Positions 31,370 to 43,192 of a stretch of 64,000 nt of DNA are shown in pieces. A model generated the notes under the pieces. The model had not been told where the DNA came from. It made no database searches and was given only the letters and a program-made list of their open reading frames with translations. The DNA lies in NCBI GenBank assembly GCA_905116865.2, contig CAJHNH020008549.1, positions 172,001-236,000 of the forward strand, read 5' to 3'. This DNA comes from Candidula unifasciata. Lineage: Eukaryota; Mollusca; Gastropoda; Stylommatophora; Geomitridae. Positions within the stretch are counted from its first letter, which is position 1. The number at the start of each line of letters is the position of its first letter. Both the position numbers and the translations under genes were made by a program.

Positions 31370-31682
31370 TCTCTACCCCCACAATACTTAGCAGTTGTAA
31401 ATCAGTTGCGGTTTCAGTTAGCAAAACTGTATCGTCTGCATAACGAAGATTGTTTATACTGTATCCTCTAACTCTTATTCCTGCTTGCTTTATTATTTCC
31501 CTCAAAGTTACTCCACTGTATAGAGAGAAAAGGTTTGGGAATAAGACAGATCCGTGTTTTGCTCCTTGTTTTGTTTGTTCAAAAGCACACCGTCTGTTTC
31601 CCACTTTAATCGATGCTACTTGGTTCCAGTCAACGTTTTTCATTATTATGTGATCTTTCCAGTCTACACTGATGTCTTCCAA
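31350..31682 (-). pseudogene. LINE-C RT palm with YADD box
   Basis: 110-residue frame. It holds the segment RVRGYSINNLRYADDTVLL, where YADD is the RT catalytic motif C, so both aspartates are kept. The preceding 'GSVLFPNLFSLYSG' corresponds to the QG-SP-LFN motif B with QG replaced. Frameshifts separate it from motif A upstream and the thumb region downstream. Confidence 0.85.
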
Positions 31683-32477
31683 AATGTTATCATCTCCTCG
31701 CGTTTAACGTTGTCAAATGCTTTGACATAATCTATAACGCACAAATATAAGTCCTTCGGCACGTCCACTGATCTTTCTATCAGTGTTCGCAATATGTATA
31801 TAGCATTACTGTATCTTTAATTTCCATAAATCATACTGCTCTTCACTCATTTCCATTCTTATTTTTCTTTTTGCTCTTCTCATTATAATTCCAAGTAGTA
31901 ATTTGGTGACATGGTTGATTAAGTAGACTGTTCGAAATTCTTCACATTTAATTGCTCCTGGTCTTTTTGGTAACGCAGTAAATACAGATATCATAATATC
32001 ACTTGGTATGTACCCAGTGTTATAAATGTCATTCATCAGTTTAGTTAATATTTCTACCCTAAATTCTCCTAGTACTTCTAATTCTTTTACCAAAATTTTA
32101 TCTGGCCCAACTGACTTTTCTTTTTTCGCTGACTTTCTTTTGAATAGGCGGACCTTCTAAATTTTTTTTTTCTGGTAATTCTGCTCTTTTTCCATCACAA
32201 AACTCTCTTATATGTTCTTTCCATATAATTATTATATCGTCTTCCTCCATTAAGATATGTCCTGCTGTTTTTTTTTTTTTTTTCTTTTTTTTCTGACATC
32301 TTGTGTTTACTCTTATCTTTCTTTCAGTTAGATCGCTGATTATTTTTGCACACTTTTTGCATCTTTAATAGGAGTGTGTTTAATTGTATTTCATTGTTCA
32401 TTTAGCCAATCTACTTTTGCCTTCATACACTCTATATCAGCTATTACAGGCTATAGCGGTTTGCAGAAATCAGTAAT

Positions 32478-32600
32478 CTTCTTCTTCTTCTTCGCGTTCA
32501 CCAGCTGTACACTCTGGCGTAAAGTTCTGGTTGTTCGTCCACTTCTGGACTGCAGTCCTGCTCCAGAATGAAATCGTCGGTTCTTGGAAGACAAATGACA
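32478..32600 (+). repeat. R8 dispersed repeat, copy 2
   Basis: 'cttcttcttcttcgcgttca', 'gtaaagttctggttgttcgt' and 'cttctggactgcagtcctgc' match 5288-5400. It abuts the LINE-C 5' end. Confidence 0.55.
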
Positions 32601-33344
32601 AACACCACCGTGAACACACGATGTCAAGGAGAAACATGTGTGTGTGTGTCAGGTCACGAGGCTCAAGAGTCGTGGATTTTCATCGTGTCCTGATAAGAGC
32701 GACATCCTCAATAAGCCTACTACATAACGATGATCACCGCCACGATTATGGTCAGCACGGTCCCTCTTTTCGTGCGCTTATGAAGTCTTTTTAACTGAAA
32801 CTTTAATTAGATTTTTGGGGGGAAGCTGATCATTTTAACTGAAAGAAAAATCAAGATTAGTGGAAAAGGAAAATAACAGATGCTGTCACGTGTTCTCCAG
32901 TTGTCTGGATATTCAGTACATTACGGAAACCCATAGTTTGATCCGTAATTACCATTCGCCTTTTAAAGAGAGTGTAAGAAATTGATTATTGTACATAAGT
33001 AACGAACCACGAGTTTATGCGTATATCAATAGTTTCACACCCATCAATGTGTCATTTAACATTCTCGGGTGTCTTCAAATGCCAGGATTTGTTTGGGTTT
33101 TTCAGTGACTGTCTGCCAAATAGGGTGGTGGTATGGTAATTAATAATACTAACATTTCAGTTCTGACCTTTGCAAGATAAAAATACGAAACATTTCGCAT
33201 TGTTGTTAATTCCTATCTTCGTGAATAGAGTAAACATTTATTTTTTACAATATAAAGTTTTCTTGAATTAAATATTGTTGAGTAGTACAAACATATTGAC
33301 CAAACACAGTTTTCAATTGTCTGAGTCTACAAGATTTGTATATA
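32601..33344. other. No gene recognised
   Basis: AT-rich; an 87-residue open frame (32531-32794) has no motif. Confidence 0.4.
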
Positions 33345-33668
33345 TACTCTCCCCAACTAGAAAAGAAAACACTATACTCTCATCACCTAGAGAAAAAAAA
33401 CACTATACTCTCATCACCCAGAGAAAAAAAACACTATACTTTCATCACCAAGAGAAGAAAACACTATGCTCTCATCACCAAGAGAAGAAAACACTATACT
33501 CTCACCACCAAGAGAAGAAAACACAATTCTCTCATCACCAAGAGAAGAAAACACTATACTCTCACCACCAAGAGAAGAAAACACCATACTCTCATCACCC
33601 AGAGAAAAACAAACACTATACTCTCATCACCCAGAGAAGAAAACACTATACTCTCATCACCCAGAAAA
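33345..33668. repeat. 30-bp minisatellite, 11 units
   Basis: Units of 30-32 bp of the form 'actctcatcacc' plus 'gagaagaaaacactat', from 33345 to 33668. Because the unit is close to a multiple of three and stop-poor, three plus frames are open for over 100 codons; I regard these as artefacts. Confidence 0.93.
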
Positions 33669-33923
33669 TGAAATACCCAGGAAATCCTGTTACAGTAGAA
33701 CACGAGAATTTCGAAATTTTTTAAGGGAATCATATATCCGGTGTAATTTCGAACTTAGTAGCTGGATATGTCGATATACAGAAGAATAGGTCGTATCTCC
33801 TAGGGAAAAGAATGCGAAGAACGGGGAGATGACCATCTGAGGGTAAAACGCTTTTTGAAACGCATGTAATTTGTTTTGACACATTGCTAGTACTCAGGTA
33901 ACAGTAAGCATGTTGATTGTTTG

Positions 33924-33950
33924 CCCCCCCCCCCCCCCCCCCCCCCCCCC
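33924..33950. repeat. poly(C)27
   Basis: 27 consecutive C. Confidence 0.95.
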
Positions 33951-34802
33951 ACATATAGCACAAAAAAGACAAAATAAAAACTAAATGTTTATTTAGTTTT
34001 GACAAGAATGCTTACAACTACACGATTACTAACAGTTCACATTCGAAATCTCCACAACTTACACTGAACTGTTACTGAGTTACAGCTTTGTTTAATGAGA
34101 CCATGACTTTTAGAAAGGACAATAAAGCTAGTCACGGCTTGATGGTGACCACATCACTCATCAGATGCCGATTCATGTATCAGATATTGGGTCAGTATTA
34201 CAATTTACTCTTCCTAAAGTAGGGTAACCTAAGTCTCGCTTTCGTCGGGACAGTATCGTATTTTTTGGTGTGTGTGTGTGTTTTTTTTTTTTTTAGGCAG
34301 ACCCAGTCCTTTCCATCAAAACTCATTGTCAACTAGGACAATCTATGTTTTAAAATGTACGTATTTATTTTTCTGTAGTAATGACCCGACGTCTAGGTCT
34401 ACCTACAAACGATACTATCCCGACGATATGGTCACTATAGCCTAGAGGCATGGACAAGTGTCGTCTTGAGACTTATGTGGGTTTCAGGACCACGTTTCGG
34501 AGGGTGAGGGAGGTTAGGAATAGAACTACTGCCCCTAACAAGCATATCGTTAAAAGCGACTTATTCAGGGTGTTCCCTTTGACTTCGGAGTGCATCTGCC
34601 TTAAACAAGGAACTAACAGAGTGAAGATGTGCACACAGAACGCAAGTTTAAAAAAAAAAAAAAAACAAAGTCTAGAAAGTAACGAAGACCCAGAACTTTC
34701 TGCCATAGATTAAAGCCGGTTAACGATAATAATAATAATAATAAGAAGACTCATCAAACAGATTTGGTACTAAATACTAGTTGCGCAAAAAAAGGTCCTT
34801 TG
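33951..34802 (+). other. No gene; SINE-1 scrap near 34128-34195
   Basis: 'gatggtgaccacatcactca' and 'gatgccgattcatgtat' match the SINE-1 3' body on the plus strand. An 87-residue open frame at 34450-34713 has no motif. A short (ATA)n lies at 34724-34743. Confidence 0.4.
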
Positions 34803-35108
34803 CTTTCAGTACTTACCACCTGTGTAACTTTGCTAAGTAATAACCACCTCTGTAACATTACTTTCAGTACTTACCTCCTCTGTAACTTTGCTTTAAATAT
34901 TTTATTTCTCAATTCTGTAACTTTGACTTAAGTACTTACCACCTCTGTAACTTTGCTTTTAGTAGTTAACACTTCTGTGACTTTGCTTAAATATTTTTTT
35001 CAACTTTGTAACTTTGTTTTAGGTACTTATCACCTCTGTAACCTTGCTTTAAGTACTAACCACCCCTGTAACTTTTCTTTACGTTCTTACCACCTCTGCA
35101 AACTGCAA
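34803..35108. repeat. 30-bp minisatellite, about 10 units
   Basis: Units of the type 'agtacttaccacctctgtaa' plus 'ctttgcttt' recur about every 30 bp, with one or two expanded units (near 34895 and 34990). Confidence 0.88.
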
Positions 35109-35379
35109 GCGTTTGCGTTATCCGTGTTTTTTTATCACGCATTCAAGAGTTGAACGAAGTGTGACAAAGTGTTGTTTCTGGGAATGTTCACTCATCTATG
35201 GTTATCCAAACACAGAACATACCTCTTCACAGAGAATCTTGTAACATGAGCTAATGTTGTTTGAAGACTGATCGCACTTGAGCAACATGAGGAGATATTT
35301 CTTCCACTGAAGTACGACACTGGAAATGATTATGGGCAATAAAATGTTACAGAATACAAACAGTGATTATGTATATTGT

Positions 35380-35820
35380 GTATGTATGTATGTATATTTG
35401 TGTGTGTGGGTGTGCACGTATGCACGTATGCATGTATGTATGTATGTATGTATGTATGTATGTATGTATGTATGTATGTATGTATGTATGTATGTATGTA
35501 TGTATGTATGTATGTATGTATGTATGTATGTATGTATGTATGTATGTATGTATGTATGTATGTATGTATGTATGTATGTATGTATGTATGTATGTATGTA
35601 TGTATGTATGTATGTATGTATGTATGTATGTATGTATGTATGTATGTATGTATGTATGTATGTATGTATGTATGTATGTATGTATGTATGTATGTATGTA
35701 TGTATGTATGTATGTATGTATGTATGTATGTATGTATGTATGTACGTGTGTATGTACGTGCGTGTGCGTGCGTGTGTGTGTGTGTGTGTGTGTATGTATG
35801 CATATATATATATATAAATA
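35380..35820. repeat. (ATGT)n tetranucleotide array with GT and AT flanks
   Basis: A perfect ATGT run spans about 35432-35744 (about 78 units). It is flanked by imperfect 'gcacgtatgcacgtatg' on the left and by (GT)n (35774-35793) and (AT)n (35802-35816) on the right. All three plus frames and one minus frame are open for about 150 codons (Cys-Met-Tyr-Val or His-Thr-Tyr-Ile repeats), which are artefacts. Confidence 0.97.
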
Positions 35821-36045
35821 AATAGTAAGTACAGGGATTCCCCTGCGCTTCAGTTGTTGCTGTTATGGACAGCGCTACTCTTACCTTTGGCGAAGATCAA
35901 AGACTGAGATCCGGCTTATGCTTAAACAGTTCGCGGTCTGTTCTTGAGGGCTGACATCCCGTATATGGCTTTACAGTTGACTGGAATGTAAAACTGACAT
36001 AGGGGAAAACTTCATTGGAGAAAGAGAAAGAAGTTTCATCTAGTG

Positions 36046-36247
36046 CAATGTTTCCCAAACTGTTCTTAGTCGCAGCGCCTTTTTTCAATTAAAAATTTTT
36101 TTTGCGGTGCCCTAACTAAGTGAACGTATGACTATTCATATGTATGAGATTTTCAAAAAAATCCTGTTTCTTCGATTATTTCGCGGCGCCCATGTGGAGT
36201 GGTCGCGGCTCACCGGGGCGCCCCGGCGCACAGTTTGGGAACCACTG
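36046..36247. mobile_element. hAT MITE, 202 bp, with 8-bp target-site duplication
   Basis: Termini 'caatgtttcccaaactgt' and 'acagtttgggaaccactg' are inverted repeats with two mismatches. The flanks atctagtg (36038-36045) and atctagcc (36248-36255) match at 6 of 8. The interior has a GC-rich 3' part ('ccggggcgccccggcg'). Non-coding; it would depend on a hAT transposase in trans. Confidence 0.87.
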
Positions 36248-36504
36248 ATCTAGCCATTGGGCAAGCTTTATTAATCGCGTGTTCGGTTGCTTTTTTTTAG
36301 TTTGATTCGGTTGTTTGATGGTTGGTTGGATTTAATGACTTGTTTTCGATTGGTGAGCTAAATAATCGTGTGATTGGTTCGGAGTCTGTAAGGGATATTT
36401 TTTATGTTATGCGCTTACCTACATAACACGTGAGTCCTGCTACAGGTTTTCATCCATCTGGGTGAAGGCAATATAGAGCCCGCTGCCCCTCCCCCTCCCT
36501 GATC

Positions 36505-37260
36505 CAGCAAAGAAACAGTCTACATGTGAACTATATCATAGAATCACCCACACCCCTCCCACTTTTCCCCTCTCTGAGCCAGCAAAGAAGCAGTCTACAT
36601 GGGAACTATATCAAAGAATCACTTACACCCCTCCCCTTTTTCCATATTCCTGAGACAGCAAAGAAGCAGTCTACATGTGAACTATATCACAGAATCACCC
36701 ACACCACACCCTCTTTTTTCCCTCGCCCTGAGCCAGCAAAGAAGCAATCTACATGTGAACTATATCACAGAATCACTTACACCCCTCCCCTTTTTCAATC
36801 TCCCTGAGACAGCAAAGAAGCAGTCTACATGGGAACTATATCACAGAATCACCCACACCCCTCCCCTTTTTCCCCTCTCCCTGAGCCAGCAAAGAAGCAG
36901 TCTACATGGGAACTATATCAAAGAATCACTTACACCCCTCCCCTTTTTCGATCTCCCTGAGACAGCAAAGAAGCAGTCTATATGTAAACTATATCACAGA
37001 ATCACCCACACCCCTCCCCCTTTTTTCCCTCGCCCTGAGCCAGCAAAGAAGCAGTCTACATGTGAACTATATCACAGAATCGCCCGCACCCTTCCCCCTT
37101 TATCTCCTCTCTGAGCCAGCAAAGAAGCAATCTACATGTGAACTATATCATATAATCACCCACACCTTCCCCCTTTTTTGCCCCCTCTCTTAGCCAGATG
37201 AAAAGCAGTCTACATGTGAACTATATCACAGAATCGACCGCACCCCTTCTCTTTTTCCCC
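36505..37260. repeat. 75-78-bp minisatellite, 10 units, alternating subtypes
   Basis: 'cagcaaagaagcagtctaca' or variants recur at 36505, 36580, 36656, 36734, 36810, 36887, 36963, 37041, 37117 and 37195. Two subtypes alternate: A ('cacccacacccc', ending 'gagcca') and B ('cacttacacccc', ending 'gagaca'), in the order A B A B A B A, then A-type units. Open frames of up to 171 codons follow the repeat. Confidence 0.93.
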
Positions 37261-37547
37261 TCAACCAAGAAACCAATGACAACTGCAGTACCAGTGCTTG
37301 ATCTTTATAATCCACATCGATGCTTTGAGCATTACCCAGGCTGACATTGTTTGTCTGTGCATACAGGAAACTGTACAGCCACCTAGCCATATATCACAGT
37401 TATATGGGAGCACCACAAAACAGTTACGAGGTAACCTGTAGTTCAGTTTCAGTGCCTTGTCTGTGGCTATACCGAACCTTTTATGTGTGATCCACCATCT
37501 TGTTCACTTCTTTGTCCTGGTCTTGCAAGCTCTGCAAGACTGTAAAC

Positions 37548-37738
37548 CAGTGGCTCTCAACCTTTTTTAATGAAGCGACCCTTGAATACCGTTTCCTCAT
37601 GTTGTGGCAACCCCCAAACAATTATTTTCCTTTATAACTTTAATAAATATTTGTTTTCCTATGGTCTTATGTGACCCCTCTGATAGGGTCTTTTGACTCA
37701 AAAAAGGGTCGTGACCGCCGGCAGGTTGAGAACCGCTG
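37548..37738 (+). mobile_element. SPIN-like hAT non-autonomous element, copy 2
   Basis: 191 bp; 5' 'cagtggctctcaacc' and 3' 'ggttgagaaccgctg' are inverted repeats with two mismatches. The interior 'cctcatgttgtggcaacccc', 'tatggtctta', 'gtgacccctctgatagggtc' and 'gggtcgtgacc' parallels copy 1 at 21304. Flanking octamers ctgtaaac (37540-37547) and ctggaaag (37739-37746) agree at 6 of 8. Confidence 0.87.
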
Positions 37739-37994
37739 CTGGAAAGAGTATTAAACGGAATACTTTATGTGTCTACTTCTGGTGATTTCCCTAGGGTTTA
37801 CTTCCGCACTAATACTTAGTAGTCCCTACACCTGCGTTCGTGTGGTACAATTTACTTGGAAGAACTTCTGATCACCACACATCATAAAAAATGGATAATG
37901 TATTTGAAGTCAATTACAATTTACAAAAATAAAATCAAAGCTGTTATTTAAACAGTCTAGTTATTTTAGCAAAGGTAATGTATTGCACTAAATC

Positions 37995-38300
37995 ACTTCT
38001 CAAGGATGGTAGACTGATATGTGACAAGGTAGATGTGGTCAGGGCCCTTTGGTAAAAACTAACGAAGTCAGATGAGAAACTGAAATATTATTGCCTGGAG
38101 AAAATGATGGACTTGGGTATGAGAGGAAAGGCTGGCCGGCTCACTACACTCATGGGAAAGGCAAGACGGACATATAACCAGACTTGGTACTCTGCATCAG
38201 TATTGGTACTCATCACTGGCTGCTGAAGGTGGGGATGGAGCTCATATTTGAATGCCGCGAGTGGTGTGATTCAGTTCTGGACTCTTCTCAAGCCGTAAAG
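37995..38300 (+). mobile_element. LINE-D 3' end
   Basis: 'ggctggccggctcactacac', 'gggaaaggcaagacggac', 'catcagtattggtactcatc' and 'ggctgctgaaggtgggga' match, reverse-complemented, 8340-8470. It codes remnants GKARRTYNQTW and HHWLLK. The 73-residue frame at 38184-38405 is the broken C-terminus. Confidence 0.75.
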
Positions 38301-39454
38301 TGTGTATATCGTATTAGGCTCAGATTTTCACAGACTGGCACTCGACGGATGATACTACTTTGTCAATCTTTTCGCGATTCAAAACATTTTTTGTATCACG
38401 TTTAGTTACCTTTAATTATTATTTGTCTTCTTCTTTTTCATCTCGCTGATACCAGGTTTTAGTCCAGTGTCGTGGTTTTTTTTTATTTGTCTTGCGTTTC
38501 GCTGGTGGCTTGGGTGATGGATTTGTTTAATCTTTTTAATTTTTTATTTATTTATTTATTTATTTATTTTGCTGGTTTCAGCTATACAATTTATCTATAT
38601 CTTTCATGGTCTTCCCCTAGCCTTTCTCCCAGATATTCTACTGTAAAAAAAAAAAAAACTCAAATGGGTTGGCTGCATTCTCACTAGGGCTGGACCATTT
38701 CGTTCTTTGTCTGTCAATATAATCTAGACATGTCTTATTCAATCTTTCTCTCTAATGATGTTATTCGTAACCCTGACCCTTGTTGTGTGTGTATTTTTGT
38801 GACCTAACGGAGACAGCGAATTTCACATATCGTTTTGTGTAGCTCTCTATTCATTTTAGTTTGACACCAATAGCATACAGTAAGGATAAAGGTGCTATTA
38901 ATTATTTGCGGTTTTGCTGGAAGAGAGACATTTGGGTGACTAAGCAGTAGGGCTGACTGGTAGGCGACAGCATTTGCCTTCTGGTAGTCTGGCTTCTGTC
39001 TCTCTATCGAGTCTGTTCAAAAACAACTAATTAACGAACCAACTATAGTCTCAAGAAAGTCGAATGAGAGTTGTCGTGGTGGACATGGGAACCTTTCCGT
39101 GTTTCAGAAATTGGGTTACTTGTCCCAGTGCCTTATTTACATCCAAGCATCGTATTTTACCAAACCTGTTGGTTGTTTGTCCTAATGTCGTTAACAATCG
39201 GTCTCCTTTGGTGCTCAGATTTCTGTCTTCAGAGCCGCGTCTATAACTGTTAGCCCCTCGACAAAGACGTTACAATTGCATACTCTCCATTTGCTGTACT
39301 ATCATTCCATTTACTACGCAGGCACATGCTTTACTTTAATATAATTTTGAATTTTCCTGGTAGGAAATTTTCGAGGGAAAACACAGAGAGGGTAAGGAGG
39401 GACTACACGACAGTGATGATATTGAAAGTCATCCCCATGTTGGATGCAATTGTT
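38301..39454. other. No gene recognised
   Basis: Contains (ATTT)n near 38541-38568 and an A run (38645-38658); nothing else. Confidence 0.4.
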
Positions 39455-39665
39455 TATTATTTAAAGCCACAACCTGGCTTCGGCTGTAGGTCCTGAATAT
39501 AGCCGAGACATAGATATGTCTTAGACCGCAGATATGGCATAACGGCTGAAAGGGGTTTCTGGGAGCTTTCCACGGGTGATCCTTATCCGAACGGTGGCAC
39601 TTTATGTCACGGGGTGTTTATAGCTTGTGTGATGTCCTGGTGGGGTACAACTACTTACCTACCTA
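39455..39665 (+). repeat. R6 dispersed repeat, copy 2
   Basis: 'aaagccacaacctggcttcg', 'gatatggcataacggctgaa', 'ggtggcactttatgtcacgg', 'gtgatgtcctggtggggtac', then 'ctacttacctacctacc', a CTAC-type tail. Confidence 0.75.
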
Positions 39666-39811
39666 CCGACTGTAATGATTACTATTCATAAACAGAAACA
39701 TTATACAACTATCAATTTTAACAGGAAAGCCAGAGTCGAACATGCAGCACAAACTGTCACATTTAGGTAGGTAGGTGCTTTTCTAGAGACCAAAAAAAAA
39801 AAAAAAAATCT

Positions 39812-40030
39812 TCACATTCAACCAGCATCCCCTAAGGGGGAGCTTCAGGTTATAATTGTGACTATGTTATGTGCGCCAAATAAAATGGCTTAGCATTGCT
39901 CGCCACCAAGAGCCATGAAAAGAACGCCTGAAGTATTGATGCGATCAATGGAGACAGACTCAAATATACTGTCCCGACTGTTGACGAAGTTGTCTACCGG
40001 CGAGCCACTGGACGACCCGGTGGCCGATGT
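39812..40030 (-). mobile_element. SINE-2 copy 4, minus strand
   Basis: Plus-strand 'ggttataattgtgactatgt', 'gcttagcattgctcgcc', 'gatgcgatcaatggagacag' and 'cgacgaagttgtctaccggc' are the reverse complement of copy 1. Confidence 0.82.
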
Positions 40031-40221
40031 ATCACATTTTGAATAATAAATGTATTACTTAAAGTCATTGTGCTAGTCCTACTTAAAATAAATTGTAACA
40101 CCGCATGCTTTGAACTCGTTTGCAATAGACATTGCTGTAAATACATGACCTGTAAATCTTTCATTAATCTTCTCAGCATGTATATATTTCAAATATGTGG
40201 ATAAGTAGCTAGCTATGTGTA

Positions 40222-40695
40222 AGTGTGTATGTCACCAACCTTTATTCAGGTCGCAGTCCCTTGAGTATATGGTAAGACCCCTAAGCCTCCTTGAGTATAT
40301 AGCAAAACTGTAAATGTGATTAAAAGGTGGTCAGTAGATTCCGCAACATATGAAACCGAAAATGTTTGGACACATTTTGGTTAGAATGTGTTTTTAATTT
40401 ATAAAAAAAAAAGAATGCGCATTTTATTATTTTATTATATTAATTAGATTTTTAACGGTAAATGTGCAAACTCCTCATGAAAACAAAACTGTCCTTGTCA
40501 TTCAGTTTAATAAATAATTTAAACTAACATTTTATTTACAGTTAAACTAAATCAAAATGTAAGTATCAGAATTATTTCAAGTACAAAGAACTCACTTTCA
40601 AAATTGCTGGACGTACACTTGAAACTTACCATCGACACGAACCCCCTCCCCCCCCCCCCCTTCCGGGGACACACTCAGGTTTGAGACCAATGGTT
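40222..40695. mobile_element. Possible decayed hAT element
   Basis: Left 'caacctttattcaggtcgca' and right 'caggtttgagaccaatgg' resemble the ends of the SPIN-like copies in inverted orientation, but the inverted repeat is weak and I find no duplication. Low confidence. A C-rich patch lies at 40642-40660. Confidence 0.3.
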
Positions 40696-40849
40696 TCTAT
40701 AGTTATGCAGGTACATGGTAACTATGTATATCTATTATGCAGACACTTAGTAAGTGCACGGGTAGGTTCATAAGCAAGTGAACAAAAAGATATATATAAG
40801 CATCTAGTTAAATGTTGTAGGTATATGGTCAGGCAAGGAGGTATGTTGG

Positions 40850-41160
40850 AATGTGCGATTTAAAAAATAATAATAATGTAATGTTATGTTATCACAATCG
40901 ACGTCTTTGCACATTGGGCATCCCATGCGTGCTCGGGCATCCCATGCGTGCTCGGTCCTCCGATGCAGCAGCCACTTCAAGGTACCTTTACTTATTGTTT
41001 CCAAGAGAAGCTGGTTATAGTATCTCCTGTCTTTACCTTTAAGACGGCATAGTCGTGCTTCACCAAGCTTAACTTCTCGGTCACGACGTCGTGTTAGCGT
41101 AAGAGATTGGCCATTATCTCTCAACCTCTCAACGAAATCATAATAATATTTCCCCACTTG
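40850..41160 (-). mobile_element. LINE-D 3' end, minus strand, with 19-bp duplication
   Basis: The 117-residue frame 41157-40804 contains ISKGTLKWLLHRRTEHAWD, which aligns with GTISHRTLGLILRGGSEHLW of the main LINE-D copy, and CPMCKDVDC, which aligns with its CPEC end. Between them a 19-bp tandem duplication (about 40919-40956 on plus) adds extra residues. It ends in an AACAT/ATT-rich tail. Confidence 0.75.
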
Positions 41161-42157
<997 letters not shown>

Positions 42158-42336
42158 TTTTTGTACCCCACCACGACATCAGACAAGCGATAAACATCAG
42201 GTAACACTAAGTGCCACTATGCGAATGAGGATTACCCGTGGAGAGGTCCCAGAAACCCCTTTCGGTCGTTATGCCATATTTATGGCCAGGCTATATTCAG
42301 GGGCCCCGGCAAAAGCCAGGGTGGGGCTTCAAATAA
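42158..42336 (-). repeat. R6 dispersed repeat, copy 3, minus strand with (GA)n tail
   Basis: The reverse complement gives 'tatggcataacgaccgaaag', 'ccacgggtaatcctcattcg', 'agtggcacttagtgttacct' and 'ctgatgtcgtggtggggtac', colinear with 39455-39660, then (GA)n. Confidence 0.8.
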
Positions 42337-42630
42337 CGACAAATTGCATCTCACATGGGGGCGACATTGCTATAGGATTTTTTGTCACGACATTACAGCG
42401 CAGCACAGAGACATTTGTTGAAAATCTGCGCATTTCAAAATCGATTTGCCAATTTAATCACAGAATTCTCATCCGACTTATCACTTCCACATCGGCATAG
42501 TCTCCGACATGGAGTTTAAAATGACAGACAGATGGCATGACTGCCCATCCAGAAACTTCGAAATGTCGTCTCACCTGCTATATTTTGTGTCCAGCTCATT
42601 AAATTTACAACATAATCATGCCATTTACTT

Positions 42631-42661
42631 CCAACCCTCGCGCTGCTTTCAGCTCATCTTT
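42631..42661. repeat. 31-bp direct repeat, left copy (LINE-E target-site duplication)
   Basis: 'ccaaccctcgcgctgctttc' plus 11 further bases; identical at all 31 positions to 44747-44777. Flanking bases on both sides differ, which defines the exact length. Confidence 0.95.
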
Positions 42662-43192
42662 CTTCTTCTTTTGTCAAAATCTGCTTGTGCCGCTAGCCGT
42701 CGCAGTCTATCAGATGATCGGCAACCGAGCCAGGGCGCGCTCAGTCGCTTCATATGCCGTGATGTTATGAAGTCTCAAGTTGTCCGTGACTCCTTCAATC
42801 CATATTCTTCTTGGTCTTCCCCTGCCTCTTGGTGTTTCGATTTTCATGTTGTATGCTCTTGATGCTGGCATCGTTGGTTCCATTCTCATTAGGTGACCAA
42901 ACCATTTAATTCTTTGCTTCTCAATAAATTTAACGATGGGTTAGGTTCCAATAGTTCTTGTAATAACATCGTTTCTCACTCGATCTCTTCTGGTTTTATT
43001 CGCAGCCATTCTCAAACATCTCATTTCACAGGTGGTTAGTCTTCTCTCGTGTTCTTTTGTTAATGTCCAAGTCCGACATTGATAACCTAATGTCGGTATA
43101 AAGATTGTATTTATAATTTGTCTTTTTATCTCAGCTGGGACAGCAGGGTGTTTTAAAATTGGGGCAAGCTGGTATGCGACATTGTTGGCTTG

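Larger units (their letters stand above)
30686..32470 (-). mobile_element. LINE-C, longest copy, with most RT blocks
   Basis: Reading on the minus strand from 32470: a decayed N-terminal RT part, then RT motif 2-like CEEFRTVYLINHVTKLLL (32093-31806), motif A CVIDYVKAFDNV (about 31740-31705), motif C LRYADDTVLL (about 31458-31429), the 'LKYLETIISSDG' connection block, and the C-terminal GKISEKRGRDRPR. It ends in a GAT tail (plus 'atcatcatcatcatgtg', 30686). The reading is split over at least four frames by frameshifts, so it is not active. Non-LTR element of RTE/CR1-like organisation; clade undecided. Confidence 0.88.

Noticed and set aside
33275..33789. Three overlapping repeat-peptide frames
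   Set aside because: A 30-bp minisatellite with few stop triplets; no other support.
35326..35825. Four open frames of about 150 codons with Cys-Met-Tyr-Val or His-Thr-Tyr-Ile repeats
   Set aside because: A tetranucleotide array gives the same peptide in every frame.
36526..37193. Proline/leucine-rich repeat frames of up to 171 codons
   Set aside because: Follow the 76-bp array; frames shift with unit length.
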